A stretch of DNA of 9,505 nt, taken from the NCBI GenBank assembly GCA_963546395.1, contig CAUUMS010000041.1:1-9505 (forward strand). The letters are read 5' to 3'. Below are positions 1 to 6,816 of this stretch, in pieces. Positions within the stretch are counted from its first letter, which is position 1; the number at the start of each line of letters is the position of its first letter. Origin of the DNA: Bacteroides_D sp963546395. Its GTDB lineage: Bacteria > Bacteroidota > Bacteroidia > Bacteroidales > CAJPTX01. The notes below the pieces were generated by a model. That model did not search any database and had not been told where the DNA came from. It worked only from the letters and a program-made list of their open reading frames with translations. The position numbers were made by a program, and so were the translations under genes.

Positions 1-55
1 CTGCTTACGCCGGGCCGAAAGCTCGCGAGTCAGCTCATGTTCCAGCTCGGCCTCC
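1..55 (-). repeat. Direct repeat in hsdS central spacer, copy 2
   Basis: Perfectly identical over 55 bp to 1197-1251, in the same orientation, and cut by the window edge so possibly longer. It encodes the spacer helix EAELEHELTRELSARRKQ just after TRD1 of the second hsdS. Identity stops abruptly at base 56, where the TRD side begins. It could serve as a homologous crossover point for exchanging TRDs. Confidence 0.9.
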
Positions 56-537
56 GACTTCATGAATACGTCCAGTATGTGCGCTATCTCCACCTGGATA
101 GCCAGGGGTGGAATGGGCACAGGGATCTTCGCTAGCTGGTGGATCATCATTTGCGATATCCCCATTCCTGCGTTGACATGACTCTGCGCCTCAATCGAGA
201 GCCAGTGATACAGGTACTTGTAGTCGAGTTGCTCCCTATCGGCGATCGTTATCAGCCCGCAGAGGTGAGAGATCGAAAACCGCCCATTCCGATAGAACAC
301 CGTCCCTGCGCGGGCCCCGTCCGTCGTCCAAGTGAGAGCCTCCTGATCGAAATCGTACGTCCCAATCCGACCTATCTCCCCCTCGTTCACCGTCTGCGAG
401 CCGTACACAGGGTATGGCCCCTCATTACCCGCTATACGCTTCTTCAGGATAACCCGTCCCCGTCTCAGCGTGGCCACCTCTCCCAGCGTACGCCACTCCA
501 CCTCGGCCCCAGCCACCAGCTGCTCTAGACGTGTCAT
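1..537 (-). CDS. hsdS: Type I restriction-modification specificity subunit (HsdS), second copy, partial
   Basis: Partial gene: 179 residues from an ATG at 537, continuing past the left edge. HsdS supplies the sequence specificity of a type I restriction-modification complex through two target-recognition domains (TRDs) separated by helical conserved spacers. The visible part starts MTRLEQLVAGAEVEWRTLGE, followed by one TRD (about residues 18-140) with the family landmarks PYPVYGSQ, TDGARAGTV and YLYHWL. The IPVPIPPLAIQ segment and a charged coiled-coil (EAELEHELTRELSARRKQ) close the TRD. The ATG overlaps the TGA of the upstream hsdS (ATGA), so translation is probably coupled. Its first and last parts are nearly identical to those of that gene while the TRD between is unrelated. 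The second TRD lies off-window. No frameshift is seen, so it is probably expressed rather than silent. Family assignment is firm; DNA target unknown. Confidence 0.9.
   Translation of the reverse strand, partial: MTRLEQLVAGAEVEWRTLGEVATLRRGRVILKKRIAGNEGPYPVYGSQTVNEGEIGRIGTYDFDQEALTWTTDGARAGTVFYRNGRFSISHLCGLITIADREQLDYKYLYHWLSIEAQSHVNAGMGISQMMIHQLAKIPVPIPPLAIQVEIAHILDVFMKSEAELEHELTRELSARRKQ
475..516 (-). repeat. Direct repeat at hsdS 5' end, copy 2
   Basis: About 36 bp nearly identical to 1656-1691 (offset 1181; mismatches at 490 and 508), decaying by 511-516. It encodes GAEVEWRTLGEV, immediately before TRD1 of the second hsdS. With the 55-bp spacer repeat it brackets the divergent TRD1, forming a cassette-like unit. 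Confidence 0.75.
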
Positions 538-1766
538 GATGCGGCCCCTCCATGCGGCGAATTAGCCCCCGGAAAGCTCAGCAGCCGCTCCCGGTAGTGC
601 TCATACTGCTTGCGCCGGGCTCGCAGCTCCGCCGGCAGCCCGTCCATCAGGCTATGGCTCAGCGCATGCAGGCGATCTAAGATGCGCACAATTTCCGCCT
701 GCCGTGCCAGCGGGGGAATGGGAAGACGATAGGCTTTCACCGCATTGCTAGAGATAGCTGGGTAGGTCGTACCCTCCTGATTTTCCCTCACATAGCCATT
801 GAACTCCGCGGTCTTCAGCGAGTGGAAGAGGTAGCGCGGTAGCACTTGGGCCACATCAGCCCGCAGCACGCAGAACCCTGTGCTGCAAATTTGCCTGTCC
901 AGGTGGAGCGGGACGAGGCTACAGCGTCCCAGCGTGGGTCGGGTCAGCCCGAAGAGCACGTCCTCGTACCTCATCACCTGCTGCGCCCTACTCGGTGCGC
1001 TCTCGGCATCAATCTCATGAAGGGCCGATATACGCCCCGTACCCCGATCCACCGCCGCGAGATCGATGTACAGAAAACGTTGCCCGGCTTTGGTCGACCA
1101 CCGCACCTTCTCCGTCGTCATGCACACCTCTCCTAGCGTCTTCCACTCCACGTCTTCCCCCTCGAACGACAGCAGCCGATCCCTGTAGTATGCGTACTGC
1201 TTACGCCGGGCCGAAAGCTCGCGAGTCAGCTCATGTTCCAGCTCGGCCTCCAGCTTAGTAAACGCATCCAAGATCTCTGCGATCTTCATCTGGACAGCGA
1301 GAGGTGGAAGAGGCACTACAAGCTCTTCCAACGCCAGGCGTGGCAACCTGGGCACTGCCGCCTTGCGTACCTGTGACTTCAGATACATCTGCCGGTCGAG
1401 CAGCCAATGGTATAAAAATCGTCCTACCAGCCCCTCGTGGCAATGGAAATGAAAGCAATCGTCTGCCGCCCAAAATGCCTCTTCGCTGTACCCGATCTGA
1501 CCGGCGGCCCCGGCCGCAATGACGAACGCGGTGCCCGCAGGGCAGTTGTACCGATCGAAATACCCCAGCGGAGTGAGCGCATTCTGATATACCGGGTATG
1601 CTCCCGCAGCCTGGAGTTGCCTTCTAACCACACGTACACCCCGTGAGATATCGCACACCTCTCCCAGCGTCCGCCACTCCACCTCGGCTCCGGCCAGTAG
1701 CCGTTCGAGGCAGCTCGAGGGCTCTCGGTGTAGGGTGTCTCCAGCCACGGCCTTTAGTAATTGCAA
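534..1766 (-). CDS. hsdS: Type I restriction-modification specificity subunit (HsdS), complete
   Basis: Complete HsdS of about 410 residues, normal length for a two-TRD subunit. Order: N-terminal leader (1-25), GAEVEWRTLGEV (26-37), TRD1 (about 38-150, with YPVYQN and FLYHWL), conserved spacer helix (about 155-200, PLPPLAVQMKIAEILD then RRKQYAYYRDRLLSF), TRD2 opening EDVEWKTLGEV (204-214) and running to about 345 (VLFGLTRPTLG, EGTTYPAISS), and a C-terminal helix repeating RRKQYEHYRERLLSF (384-398). It should dock with HsdM, and HsdR if present, as the DNA-recognition subunit; neither is in view. The frame opens with TTG at 1766, overlapping the methyltransferase stop by 13 bp. No ATG starts the frame, and a GTG seven codons in (1748-1746) is an equally plausible start. 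The second hsdS begins inside its stop codon. Family certain; start uncertain. Confidence 0.93.
   Translation of the reverse strand: MQLLKAVAGDTLHREPSSCLERLLAGAEVEWRTLGEVCDISRGVRVVRRQLQAAGAYPVYQNALTPLGYFDRYNCPAGTAFVIAAGAAGQIGYSEEAFWAADDCFHFHCHEGLVGRFLYHWLLDRQMYLKSQVRKAAVPRLPRLALEELVVPLPPLAVQMKIAEILDAFTKLEAELEHELTRELSARRKQYAYYRDRLLSFEGEDVEWKTLGEVCMTTEKVRWSTKAGQRFLYIDLAAVDRGTGRISALHEIDAESAPSRAQQVMRYEDVLFGLTRPTLGRCSLVPLHLDRQICSTGFCVLRADVAQVLPRYLFHSLKTAEFNGYVRENQEGTTYPAISSNAVKAYRLPIPPLARQAEIVRILDRLHALSHSLMDGLPAELRARRKQYEHYRERLLSFPGANSPHGGAAS
1197..1251 (-). repeat. Direct repeat in hsdS central spacer, copy 1
   Basis: Same 55 bp as 1-55, here in the spacer between TRD1 and TRD2 of the complete hsdS. 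Perfect nucleotide identity, including third codon positions, points to recent duplication or ongoing gene conversion rather than protein-level conservation alone. Confidence 0.9.
1656..1697 (-). repeat. Direct repeat at hsdS 5' end, copy 1
   Basis: Partner of 475-516, encoding GAEVEWRTLGEV of the complete hsdS. A weaker, diverged relative lies at about 1128-1152, at the TRD2 entrance (DVEWKTLGEV). Same orientation as its partner. Confidence 0.75.
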
Positions 1767-2626
1767 ACAATGAGTTCACCCACGGGCTTACGTCCCGTGG
1801 CCCGTGCGCTCACCGAGCGGTGAACCATAATCTCCGTGCAGCGGTAGCCGGCGTAGAGCTCCCGAATGAGCTCGGTGTCTGAGTTGGATAGCATGAATCG
1901 CACCCCCCGCGCCGAGAGGGCATTGCATGCGTCCCGTAGCCGCACCTGGTCGCCTTCCCCCCATCCGTTGCGCACGTAACCGGTGAAGTTGGCCGTAGCC
2001 GACACCGGGTGGTAGGGTGGGTCGATGTACGCGAAGGCCTGCTCGGGCAGCTCATGCAGAATCGGCAGGTAGTCGCCGTGCCGCAGCGTGATGTCAGCCT
2101 GCCTCAGGTAGCCGCTCATGGCGTGGATCCCCTGCTCGTTGACAATGTTGGGCCGCTGGTAGAACCCAAACGGGCTGTTGAACTCCCCCCGGCGATTCAC
2201 CCGGTAGAGCCCGTTGAAACACGTCTTGTTGAGGTAGATGATGCGCGAGGCGCGCTCCACGTCATCCAGCTGGCCATACAACCCATCCCGATCCATGGCG
2301 CGCACCCGGTAGAAGTGCTCGGGCCTGTTCTCATGCTGGCGTAGGCTCTCGATGAGCGCAGAGGGCGAGTCCCGCACCACCCCGTACACGTTTATCAGCT
2401 CATCGTTGGAGTCATTCACTACCGCGCGCGGCGGGCGTAGGGCAAACAGCAGTGCCCCTCCACCCAGGAAGGGCTCGCAGTAGAGCCGCTGCGAGAAGTC
2501 GTCGGGCAGATGCTGCACCAGGTGCGGGAGCAACCTGCGTTTACCCCCCACCCATTTCAGGATAGGGGCCACGCGCGGGAGCGCGGTCGATGTGGTGGCA
2601 GCGTCGGTCAATGGGCCCCTGCACAT
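1754..2626 (-). CDS. D12-class (Dam/DpnM-like) adenine-N6 DNA methyltransferase
   Basis: A 290-residue methyltransferase transferring methyl from S-adenosylmethionine to N6 of adenine in duplex DNA. Visible motifs in the permuted alpha-class order: KWVGGKR (24-30, motif X), EPFLGGGAL (51-59, SAM-binding motif I), YLNKTCFNGLYRVN (131-144, typical of the D12 family), IDPPY (201-205, catalytic motif IV), FMLSNSD (244-250) and the C-terminal ARATGRKPVGELIVCNY. All key residues are present and the length is normal. The target may be GATC as in Dam and DpnM relatives, but the sequence does not prove it. The start is taken as ATG at 2626; relatives often begin just before the KWxGGK motif, so GTG at 2572 is an alternative. 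The gene overlaps hsdS by 13 bp, so the two are probably co-transcribed. It could be an orphan methyltransferase, part of a type II system, or an added activity of the type I locus. Confidence 0.93.
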   Translation of the reverse strand: MCRGPLTDAATTSTALPRVAPILKWVGGKRRLLPHLVQHLPDDFSQRLYCEPFLGGGALLFALRPPRAVVNDSNDELINVYGVVRDSPSALIESLRQHENRPEHFYRVRAMDRDGLYGQLDDVERASRIIYLNKTCFNGLYRVNRRGEFNSPFGFYQRPNIVNEQGIHAMSGYLRQADITLRHGDYLPILHELPEQAFAYIDPPYHPVSATANFTGYVRNGWGEGDQVRLRDACNALSARGVRFMLSNSDTELIRELYAGYRCTEIMVHRSVSARATGRKPVGELIVCNY

Positions 2627-2732
2627 GGGTTGTCAATGGTGCGTACTGTTGTCCGGGCCTTTCAGCCCGTGGGCAGTTTGAGGCCACATGTGGGGTTGTC
2701 GCCCGCAGATCCCCCGTGGACACCAGCCCCTG

Positions 2733-2740
2733 CAAAGCTA
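2733..2740 (-). promoter_or_regulatory. Bacteroidota-type -7 promoter box for the methyltransferase-hsdS genes
   Basis: On the minus strand this reads TAGCTTTG, an exact match to TAnnTTTG, about 107 bases ahead of the methyltransferase ATG in the 197-base gap after feoB. No good -33 TTTG is visible at the usual spacing. The predicted leader (about 100 bases) contains a perfect palindrome CCACATGTGG (2684-2693) and a 5-bp hairpin (2654-2669). Otherwise the gap 2627-2823 holds no gene. Confidence 0.5.
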
Positions 2741-2823
2741 CGCAAATCCCACCGTCCGAACTCCCCCCCGTGCCCGTCCCGGCGTGTAGCCATGCGGACA
2801 GGTGCCAGGCGTGCCACTCCACG

Positions 2824-5031
2824 TCAGAACAGCCGCCACAGCGTGCTCAGGAGCATAGTGATGACAATGCCCATCACCAGCGGTAGCAGGGCCCCGATGA
2901 GGGTCCACTTCACGCTCTTCGTCTCCCGGTAGATGGTGTAGATGGTGGTGCTACAGGGGTTGTGCAGCAGGCAGAACAGCATCAGGGACACCCCCGTCAG
3001 CAGCGTCCACCCGTTGGCCTGAAACAGGGCGTGCATGGCCTCCTCATTCTCGAACATCACGCCAGCGCCCCCGCCCACACCCTCGATGCCCGTGGAGAGC
3101 ACAATGAGCATCAGAATAGTGGGTACCACAATCTCATTGGCCGGAATGGCCAGCACGTAGGCGAGCAGTATCACCCCGTTGAGCCCCATCCAGCAGCCGG
3201 GCCTGTCGAGCCAGTGGATGAGGTGCGTAGCGATGGGTTGCCCCCCGAGGTTGATGTTGCAGGTGAGCCAGATCAGGGCCCCCGCCGGCATGGCGAAGAG
3301 CACGGCTCGCCCCAGCACCTTCAGCGTGCGATCGATCAGCGAGGTGCAAATCGTCTGCCACACCCGAGGACGGCGGTAGGGTGGCAGCTCCAGGTTGAAT
3401 GTCGATACCTGACCGCGGAGAATGGTGCGGCTGAGCATCCACGAGGCGAAGAACATGAGCGCGATGCCCAGCAGTGCCACCAGTATTACGGCCCCCACGC
3501 TCACGGCACCCTGCATGGCAGGCGGCACCAGGGCAGAGACGAACAGCGTGGCTATCATGATTTGCGTCGGCCAGCGGCCGTTGCAGAGCGAAAAGTTGTT
3601 GGTGATGATGGCGATCAGCCGTTCCCGCGGGCTGTCGATGATGCGTGCGGCCACCACCCCAGCGGCGTTGCACCCAAACCCCATGGTCATAGTGAGGGCC
3701 TGCTTGCCATGGGCCCCGCTGCGGCGAAAGAGCTCATCGAGATTGAATGCCACCCGGGGCAGGTAGCCCAGATCCTCTAGTAGCGTGAAGAGGGGGAAGA
3801 AGATGGCCATCGGCGGTAGCATCACGGCCACCACCCAGGCCGTGGCCAGATACACCCCATCGAAGAGGAACCCCGACAGCCACCAAGGCATCCCCACCCA
3901 CTGGCCCCACTCGTTCAGCAGTGGATGCAGCGTGCCCACCAGTAGCTCGCCGAGCATGGACGAGGGGTAATTGGCCCCGATGATGGTGAACCACAGCACT
4001 GCGCCCAGCATCAGTAGCATGATGGGGAAACCCCATTTACGACTGGTGAGAATGCGGTCGATCCGCACGTCGAAGGGGGCCCGTCCCTCGGCGTAACCGT
4101 AGCGTACGCATGCGCTGCATATGCGTTGCGCCTCGGTGTAGATGGCTTCGGCTATGATGTCCTGTAGCCGCATCCCCAGCTGCGCGCGAACCTGCTCCAC
4201 GGCGGTCACGAATTGCGCCGTCCGCTCATCGGGGGGCGACGGTAGCCCAGCCAGCGGTGAACCCTCCTCGGGAGCCTGAAAGTAATGCTCCACCACCGGA
4301 TCCTCATCGATCAGCCGCAGGGTGAGCCAGCGTGCATTGGCCACTCCCGGAGCCAGAGCCTCGAGCTGCGTGGCGAGATGGGTCACCATCTCCTCTTCCT
4401 GGGGCGGGAGCCTGAAGTCTCGCTTGGGCGGGGCGGTGCGTGTCTCCGTGGCCACGGCATCTATGGCCTGTAGCAGCTCGGCAATCCCCTCGCCGGTGCT
4501 AGCGCTAGTGCCCACCACGGCAATACCAAGCCGTCGTCCCAGGGCGGGCAGATCCACCTCCACCTTATTGCGCCGGGCCTCGTCTAGCAGATTCACGCAG
4601 AGGACGCAGCGTGGGGTGATGGAGACGATCTGTAGTATCAGATTCATGTTACGCTCCAGCCGCGAGGCATCGGCCACCACCACCGTCACCGCGGGACGAG
4701 CAAAGAGGATGTAGTTGCGCGCTATCTCCTCATCCTCCGAGGTCGATAGCAGGGAGTAGGTGCCCGGGAGATCTACCAGCCTGTACTTGTGCTCCGCGTA
4801 GCGGAAGGCCCCCTCCATGGTGGCTACCGTCTTGCCGGGCCAGTTGCCCGTGTGCTGATTCAGGCCCGTCAGGGCGTTGAATATGGTGCTCTTGCCCGTG
4901 TTCGGGTTCCCTGCCAACGCCACGGTGTAGTCATAGGCCTGCGTGCGTGTCCCCAGCCGGTACACATGGTGGGCTCCGTGGCTACAGGCGGCGCATGCGC
5001 CCTGGCGTGAGGTGTCTCGGTGGCTACGCAT
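2824..5031 (-). CDS. feoB: FeoB-type divalent metal (Fe2+/Mn2+) transporter
   Basis: Inner-membrane FeoB of 735 residues, imports ferrous iron or, in some members, manganese. The N-terminal G domain shows GNPNTGKST (41-49, G1), switch I with T68, DLPG (87-90, G3), NLLD (147-150, G4) and the SAS/TG G5 loop (176-180). A helical guanine-dissociation-inhibitor-like spacer (about 205-320) is followed by the membrane domain (from about 334 to the end), with two Gate regions: MGFGCNAAGV (450-459) and LLHNPC (688-693), whose cysteines C454 and C693 match conserved pore cysteines of the family. The 40-residue N-terminal extension carries CAAC (13-16) followed by three histidines. ATG at 5031 overlaps the stop of the upstream regulator by 8 bp, so the pair is translationally coupled. 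No separate small feoA is seen; that domain is fused to the regulator. Iron is the default substrate, but the regulator's site suggests Mn(II). Confidence 0.96.
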   Translation of the reverse strand: MRSHRDTSRQGACAACSHGAHHVYRLGTRTQAYDYTVALAGNPNTGKSTIFNALTGLNQHTGNWPGKTVATMEGAFRYAEHKYRLVDLPGTYSLLSTSEDEEIARNYILFARPAVTVVVADASRLERNMNLILQIVSITPRCVLCVNLLDEARRNKVEVDLPALGRRLGIAVVGTSASTGEGIAELLQAIDAVATETRTAPPKRDFRLPPQEEEMVTHLATQLEALAPGVANARWLTLRLIDEDPVVEHYFQAPEEGSPLAGLPSPPDERTAQFVTAVEQVRAQLGMRLQDIIAEAIYTEAQRICSACVRYGYAEGRAPFDVRIDRILTSRKWGFPIMLLMLGAVLWFTIIGANYPSSMLGELLVGTLHPLLNEWGQWVGMPWWLSGFLFDGVYLATAWVVAVMLPPMAIFFPLFTLLEDLGYLPRVAFNLDELFRRSGAHGKQALTMTMGFGCNAAGVVAARIIDSPRERLIAIITNNFSLCNGRWPTQIMIATLFVSALVPPAMQGAVSVGAVILVALLGIALMFFASWMLSRTILRGQVSTFNLELPPYRRPRVWQTICTSLIDRTLKVLGRAVLFAMPAGALIWLTCNINLGGQPIATHLIHWLDRPGCWMGLNGVILLAYVLAIPANEIVVPTILMLIVLSTGIEGVGGGAGVMFENEEAMHALFQANGWTLLTGVSLMLFCLLHNPCSTTIYTIYRETKSVKWTLIGALLPLVMGIVITMLLSTLWRLF

Positions 5032-6100
5032 GGCTCATCTCCGATTGCTGTGATGCCACCGTGGGGCCCGAGGGCTCCCTGCGGCGCACCTGGATGTGGA
5101 AGGCCTGATCATGACGTAGCGCAATGGACGTGCCACGTATCAGGTAGGCTACCGGATTGCCCAGCGGGCTTATCAGGTCGATGCGCACCGCGCTCCCGGG
5201 GACGAATCCGAGGTCGAGCAGCCGGCGACGATTTTGCCCCAGGCATGCGGGCGTGATGCCCACCACCTCGGCCACCTCACCCTCTGCGAGCTGGCTGAGT
5301 CGGAACACCCCGTGCAGTGGCTCCTCCTCGGTGGGTACCACCATCACTCGATGCGCCAGCACCTCAGGGAGCGTGATGATGCGATCCTCCAGCTGCACCT
5401 GCGCCCCGTTGTTCCCTGCGGATCGTAGCTCGATGGGGGCCCCCACGTAAAACCCAAGCTCCATGATGCGGTGGAAAGCCGCGGCATCCTTGTCGTCCAG
5501 ATGTTCTACGCAGTAGTGGGCCCGGTGGTTTGGCACCGTGGAGAGCGGTACCCCGCTGCAATGGCGTAGCTCGCCCTGCGCGCTGGGTATAGGGTCGCCG
5601 TGCGGGTCGAAACGAGGGTACCCCAGCTGCCGTTCTAGCACCTCTGCCGTGGTGGCATCCAGCTGATGCTCGAGTCGCTCGGCCGCAGCGTGCCAGTTGT
5701 CGGGCCGAATGCCCGAGTACTCCGACAGGTATGTCTCCACGAGCCGATGGTAACGCAGCAGCTGCACCGCGTAGCTGAGTCCGGCCTCGGTGAGCGCGGG
5801 GGGCGATAGTGACACCAACCCACGGGCAGCCAGGTAGTGGAGCGAGCGTAGGACCCTCCCAGGCCGCACATGCAGAGCCTGCGCCACGGCGTGCGCATCC
5901 AGGGTCTCCTGCCGTGCGTGCGCCCCATGAAGCACCTTGAGGATGTCCTCCGCCAGCCGTTTACCCCGCGTGAGACGCACCAGGCGTAGCGCAAAGCGCG
6001 GATGGCTAAAGGGCTCCTGATGCCCCAGCGCGTAGAGCCACAGGGACAGCCCCACGATGATAAGCACCAGAACGGCGATGACAATGGCGAGAGCGAGCAC
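5024..6100 (-). CDS. Membrane-anchored DtxR/MntR-type metal regulator fused to FeoA-like domains
   Basis: A 358-residue fusion. Residues 1-27 form one strong transmembrane helix, which is not part of ordinary DtxR proteins. About 46-97 is the winged helix-turn-helix. About 100-170 is the DtxR dimerisation and metal-binding domain, with RYHRLVE (H118, E122), HAAAERLEH (H137, E141, E144, H145) and DPHGDPIP. Two SH3-like segments follow: about 184-256, and a clear FeoA domain 265-340 (LGQNRRRLLDLGFVPGS). By alignment in my head, D52 and E141 sit where Bacillus MntR has D8 and E99 and where DtxR has M10 and C102, which favours Mn(II) sensing. The start is GTG at 6100: an in-frame TAG lies at 6121-6119 with no ATG between. 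The gene leads an operon with feoB. Likely roles are metal-dependent control of this operon, modulation of FeoB by the FeoA domain, or both. Confidence 0.9.
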   Translation of the reverse strand: MLALAIVIAVLVLIIVGLSLWLYALGHQEPFSHPRFALRLVRLTRGKRLAEDILKVLHGAHARQETLDAHAVAQALHVRPGRVLRSLHYLAARGLVSLSPPALTEAGLSYAVQLLRYHRLVETYLSEYSGIRPDNWHAAAERLEHQLDATTAEVLERQLGYPRFDPHGDPIPSAQGELRHCSGVPLSTVPNHRAHYCVEHLDDKDAAAFHRIMELGFYVGAPIELRSAGNNGAQVQLEDRIITLPEVLAHRVMVVPTEEEPLHGVFRLSQLAEGEVAEVVGITPACLGQNRRRLLDLGFVPGSAVRIDLISPLGNPVAYLIRGTSIALRHDQAFHIQVRRREPSGPTVASQQSEMSHA

Positions 6101-6124
6101 CTCGGACGGCGTGAAATTCTATAT

Positions 6125-6132
6125 CAAATGTA
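6125..6132 (-). promoter_or_regulatory. Bacteroidota-type -7 promoter box for the regulator-feoB operon
   Basis: Reads TACATTTG on the minus strand, an exact TAnnTTTG match 24 bases ahead of the GTG start at 6100. Transcription starting about 7 bases downstream would give a leader of roughly 18 bases. A TTTC at about 15 bases upstream is the closest thing to a -33 element and is weak. Confidence 0.65.
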
Positions 6133-6171
6133 CGGAAATTTACGCCGAAAGTTCATCTGGAACGCTCTTTT

Positions 6172-6183
6172 CGTCTATAGACG
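6172..6183. promoter_or_regulatory. Perfect 12-bp palindrome, candidate operator
   Basis: CGTCTATAGACG is a perfect inverted repeat, with further matching TT/AA two bases outside it on each side. It lies about 40 bases upstream of the TACATTTG box and 72 bases upstream of the regulator start. A winged-helix dimer such as the DtxR-type protein encoded next to it could bind such a site, but its position upstream of the promoter core does not fit simple blocking of RNA polymerase. A different regulator is equally possible. Confidence 0.4.
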
Positions 6184-6686
6184 GGAATACGTTATCTCTA
6201 TTTCAGTGCTGATTTAGAATAAAACTACGCTCCTATTTCGCGGGTGCATGCGCTGAGTGGCTCTAGGTTCGGAACGTGAAGCTGCTTGCGCAATGTCGTC
6301 CGTCCATCGTTCGCACGCCAAGATGTGATGCGGGTTCCAGGGGGAGAGCGAGGCGGAATGGCACCCATCTGCGACGTACCATCGCCGTAGCAACGCCGTA
6401 TCAAGTCCCAATTTGGTAGGACAAAGTGCGGTTTTGCTGCCTTGTTGGTGCCTCGAGGCCCTTGCGGGGGGTAAGTATTTGCTGCTGTTTTTCCGCCGGA
6501 GGATGTGGGGCGAATCGTGCGCATTTGCACGGATCCTCTAGCTGCTGCCAGGGCCTATCTCCGCGGGGGATGCGATGTATACAGGAATTTTACCAACGCC
6601 ATAGAATGTGCGGCATACGCATGCCTACCTGGTGCGAATGCGGATTGTACCGGAGGCGACGTGGACGATAGATCGGCCTGTTGGCT
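6184..6686. other. Long intergenic stretch without a recognised gene
   Basis: About 500 bases between the divergent blocks. Short open frames on both strands (for example 6225-6530 minus and 6505 onward plus) translate to protein with no domain, no hydrophobic core pattern and odd composition, so I do not call them genes. I see no tRNA, tmRNA, RNase P or SRP RNA signature. Short hairpins exist at 6516-6531 (CGTGC/GCACG) and 6612-6625 (GGCAT/ATGCC). It could be an untranslated leader, a small-RNA region or a decayed gene. Confidence 0.5.
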
Positions 6687-6694
6687 TACCTTTG
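6687..6694 (+). promoter_or_regulatory. Bacteroidota-type -7 promoter box, probably for the TRL-like gene
   Basis: TACCTTTG matches TAnnTTTG exactly on the plus strand. The start codon of the next gene is 166 bases downstream, so the leader would be about 155-160 bases. No -33 TTTG is visible. Confidence 0.45.
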
Positions 6695-6770
6695 CGGCCG
6701 CTTGCAGCGTGGGATCGGGGGCGAGAGCTCCTGCGCACCTGCGGACTGCAATCGAATCGTTATCGCCCTG

Positions 6771-6816
6771 CGGGGCGGATGCAGAGTCCAGACACTGCAC
6801 AATAAACGGGGCGGAT
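6771..6816 (+). repeat. Pair of 10-bp direct repeats ahead of the TRL-like gene
   Basis: CGGGGCGGAT occurs at 6771-6780 and again at 6807-6816 (36-bp period), in the presumed leader. Between them TGCAG and CTGCA (about 6779-6799) can form a 5-bp stem. Could be regulatory, or chance in G-rich DNA. Confidence 0.3.

Noticed and set aside
1..1766. CRISPR or invertible shufflon at the hsdS repeats
   Set aside because: Only two copies of each repeat exist, both inside coding sequence and in direct orientation. There is no spacer pattern, no inverted repeat and no recombinase gene in the window.
2631..2636. TTGACA on the minus strand just ahead of the methyltransferase
   Set aside because: It resembles a sigma-70 -35 box but lies only a few bases from the start codon, with no room for a -10 element, and Bacteroidota use a different promoter consensus.
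2962..3780. 272-codon open frame on the plus strand opposite feoB
   Set aside because: It lies wholly inside the well-supported feoB gene, and its translation is rich in His, Gln, Pro and Gly with no domain pattern, as expected from reading a GC-rich gene backwards.
6225..6530. 101-codon open frame on the minus strand in the central gap
   Set aside because: The translation looks random, rich in Pro, Arg and Thr, and overlaps an equally unconvincing frame on the same strand. No start signal or promoter is apparent.
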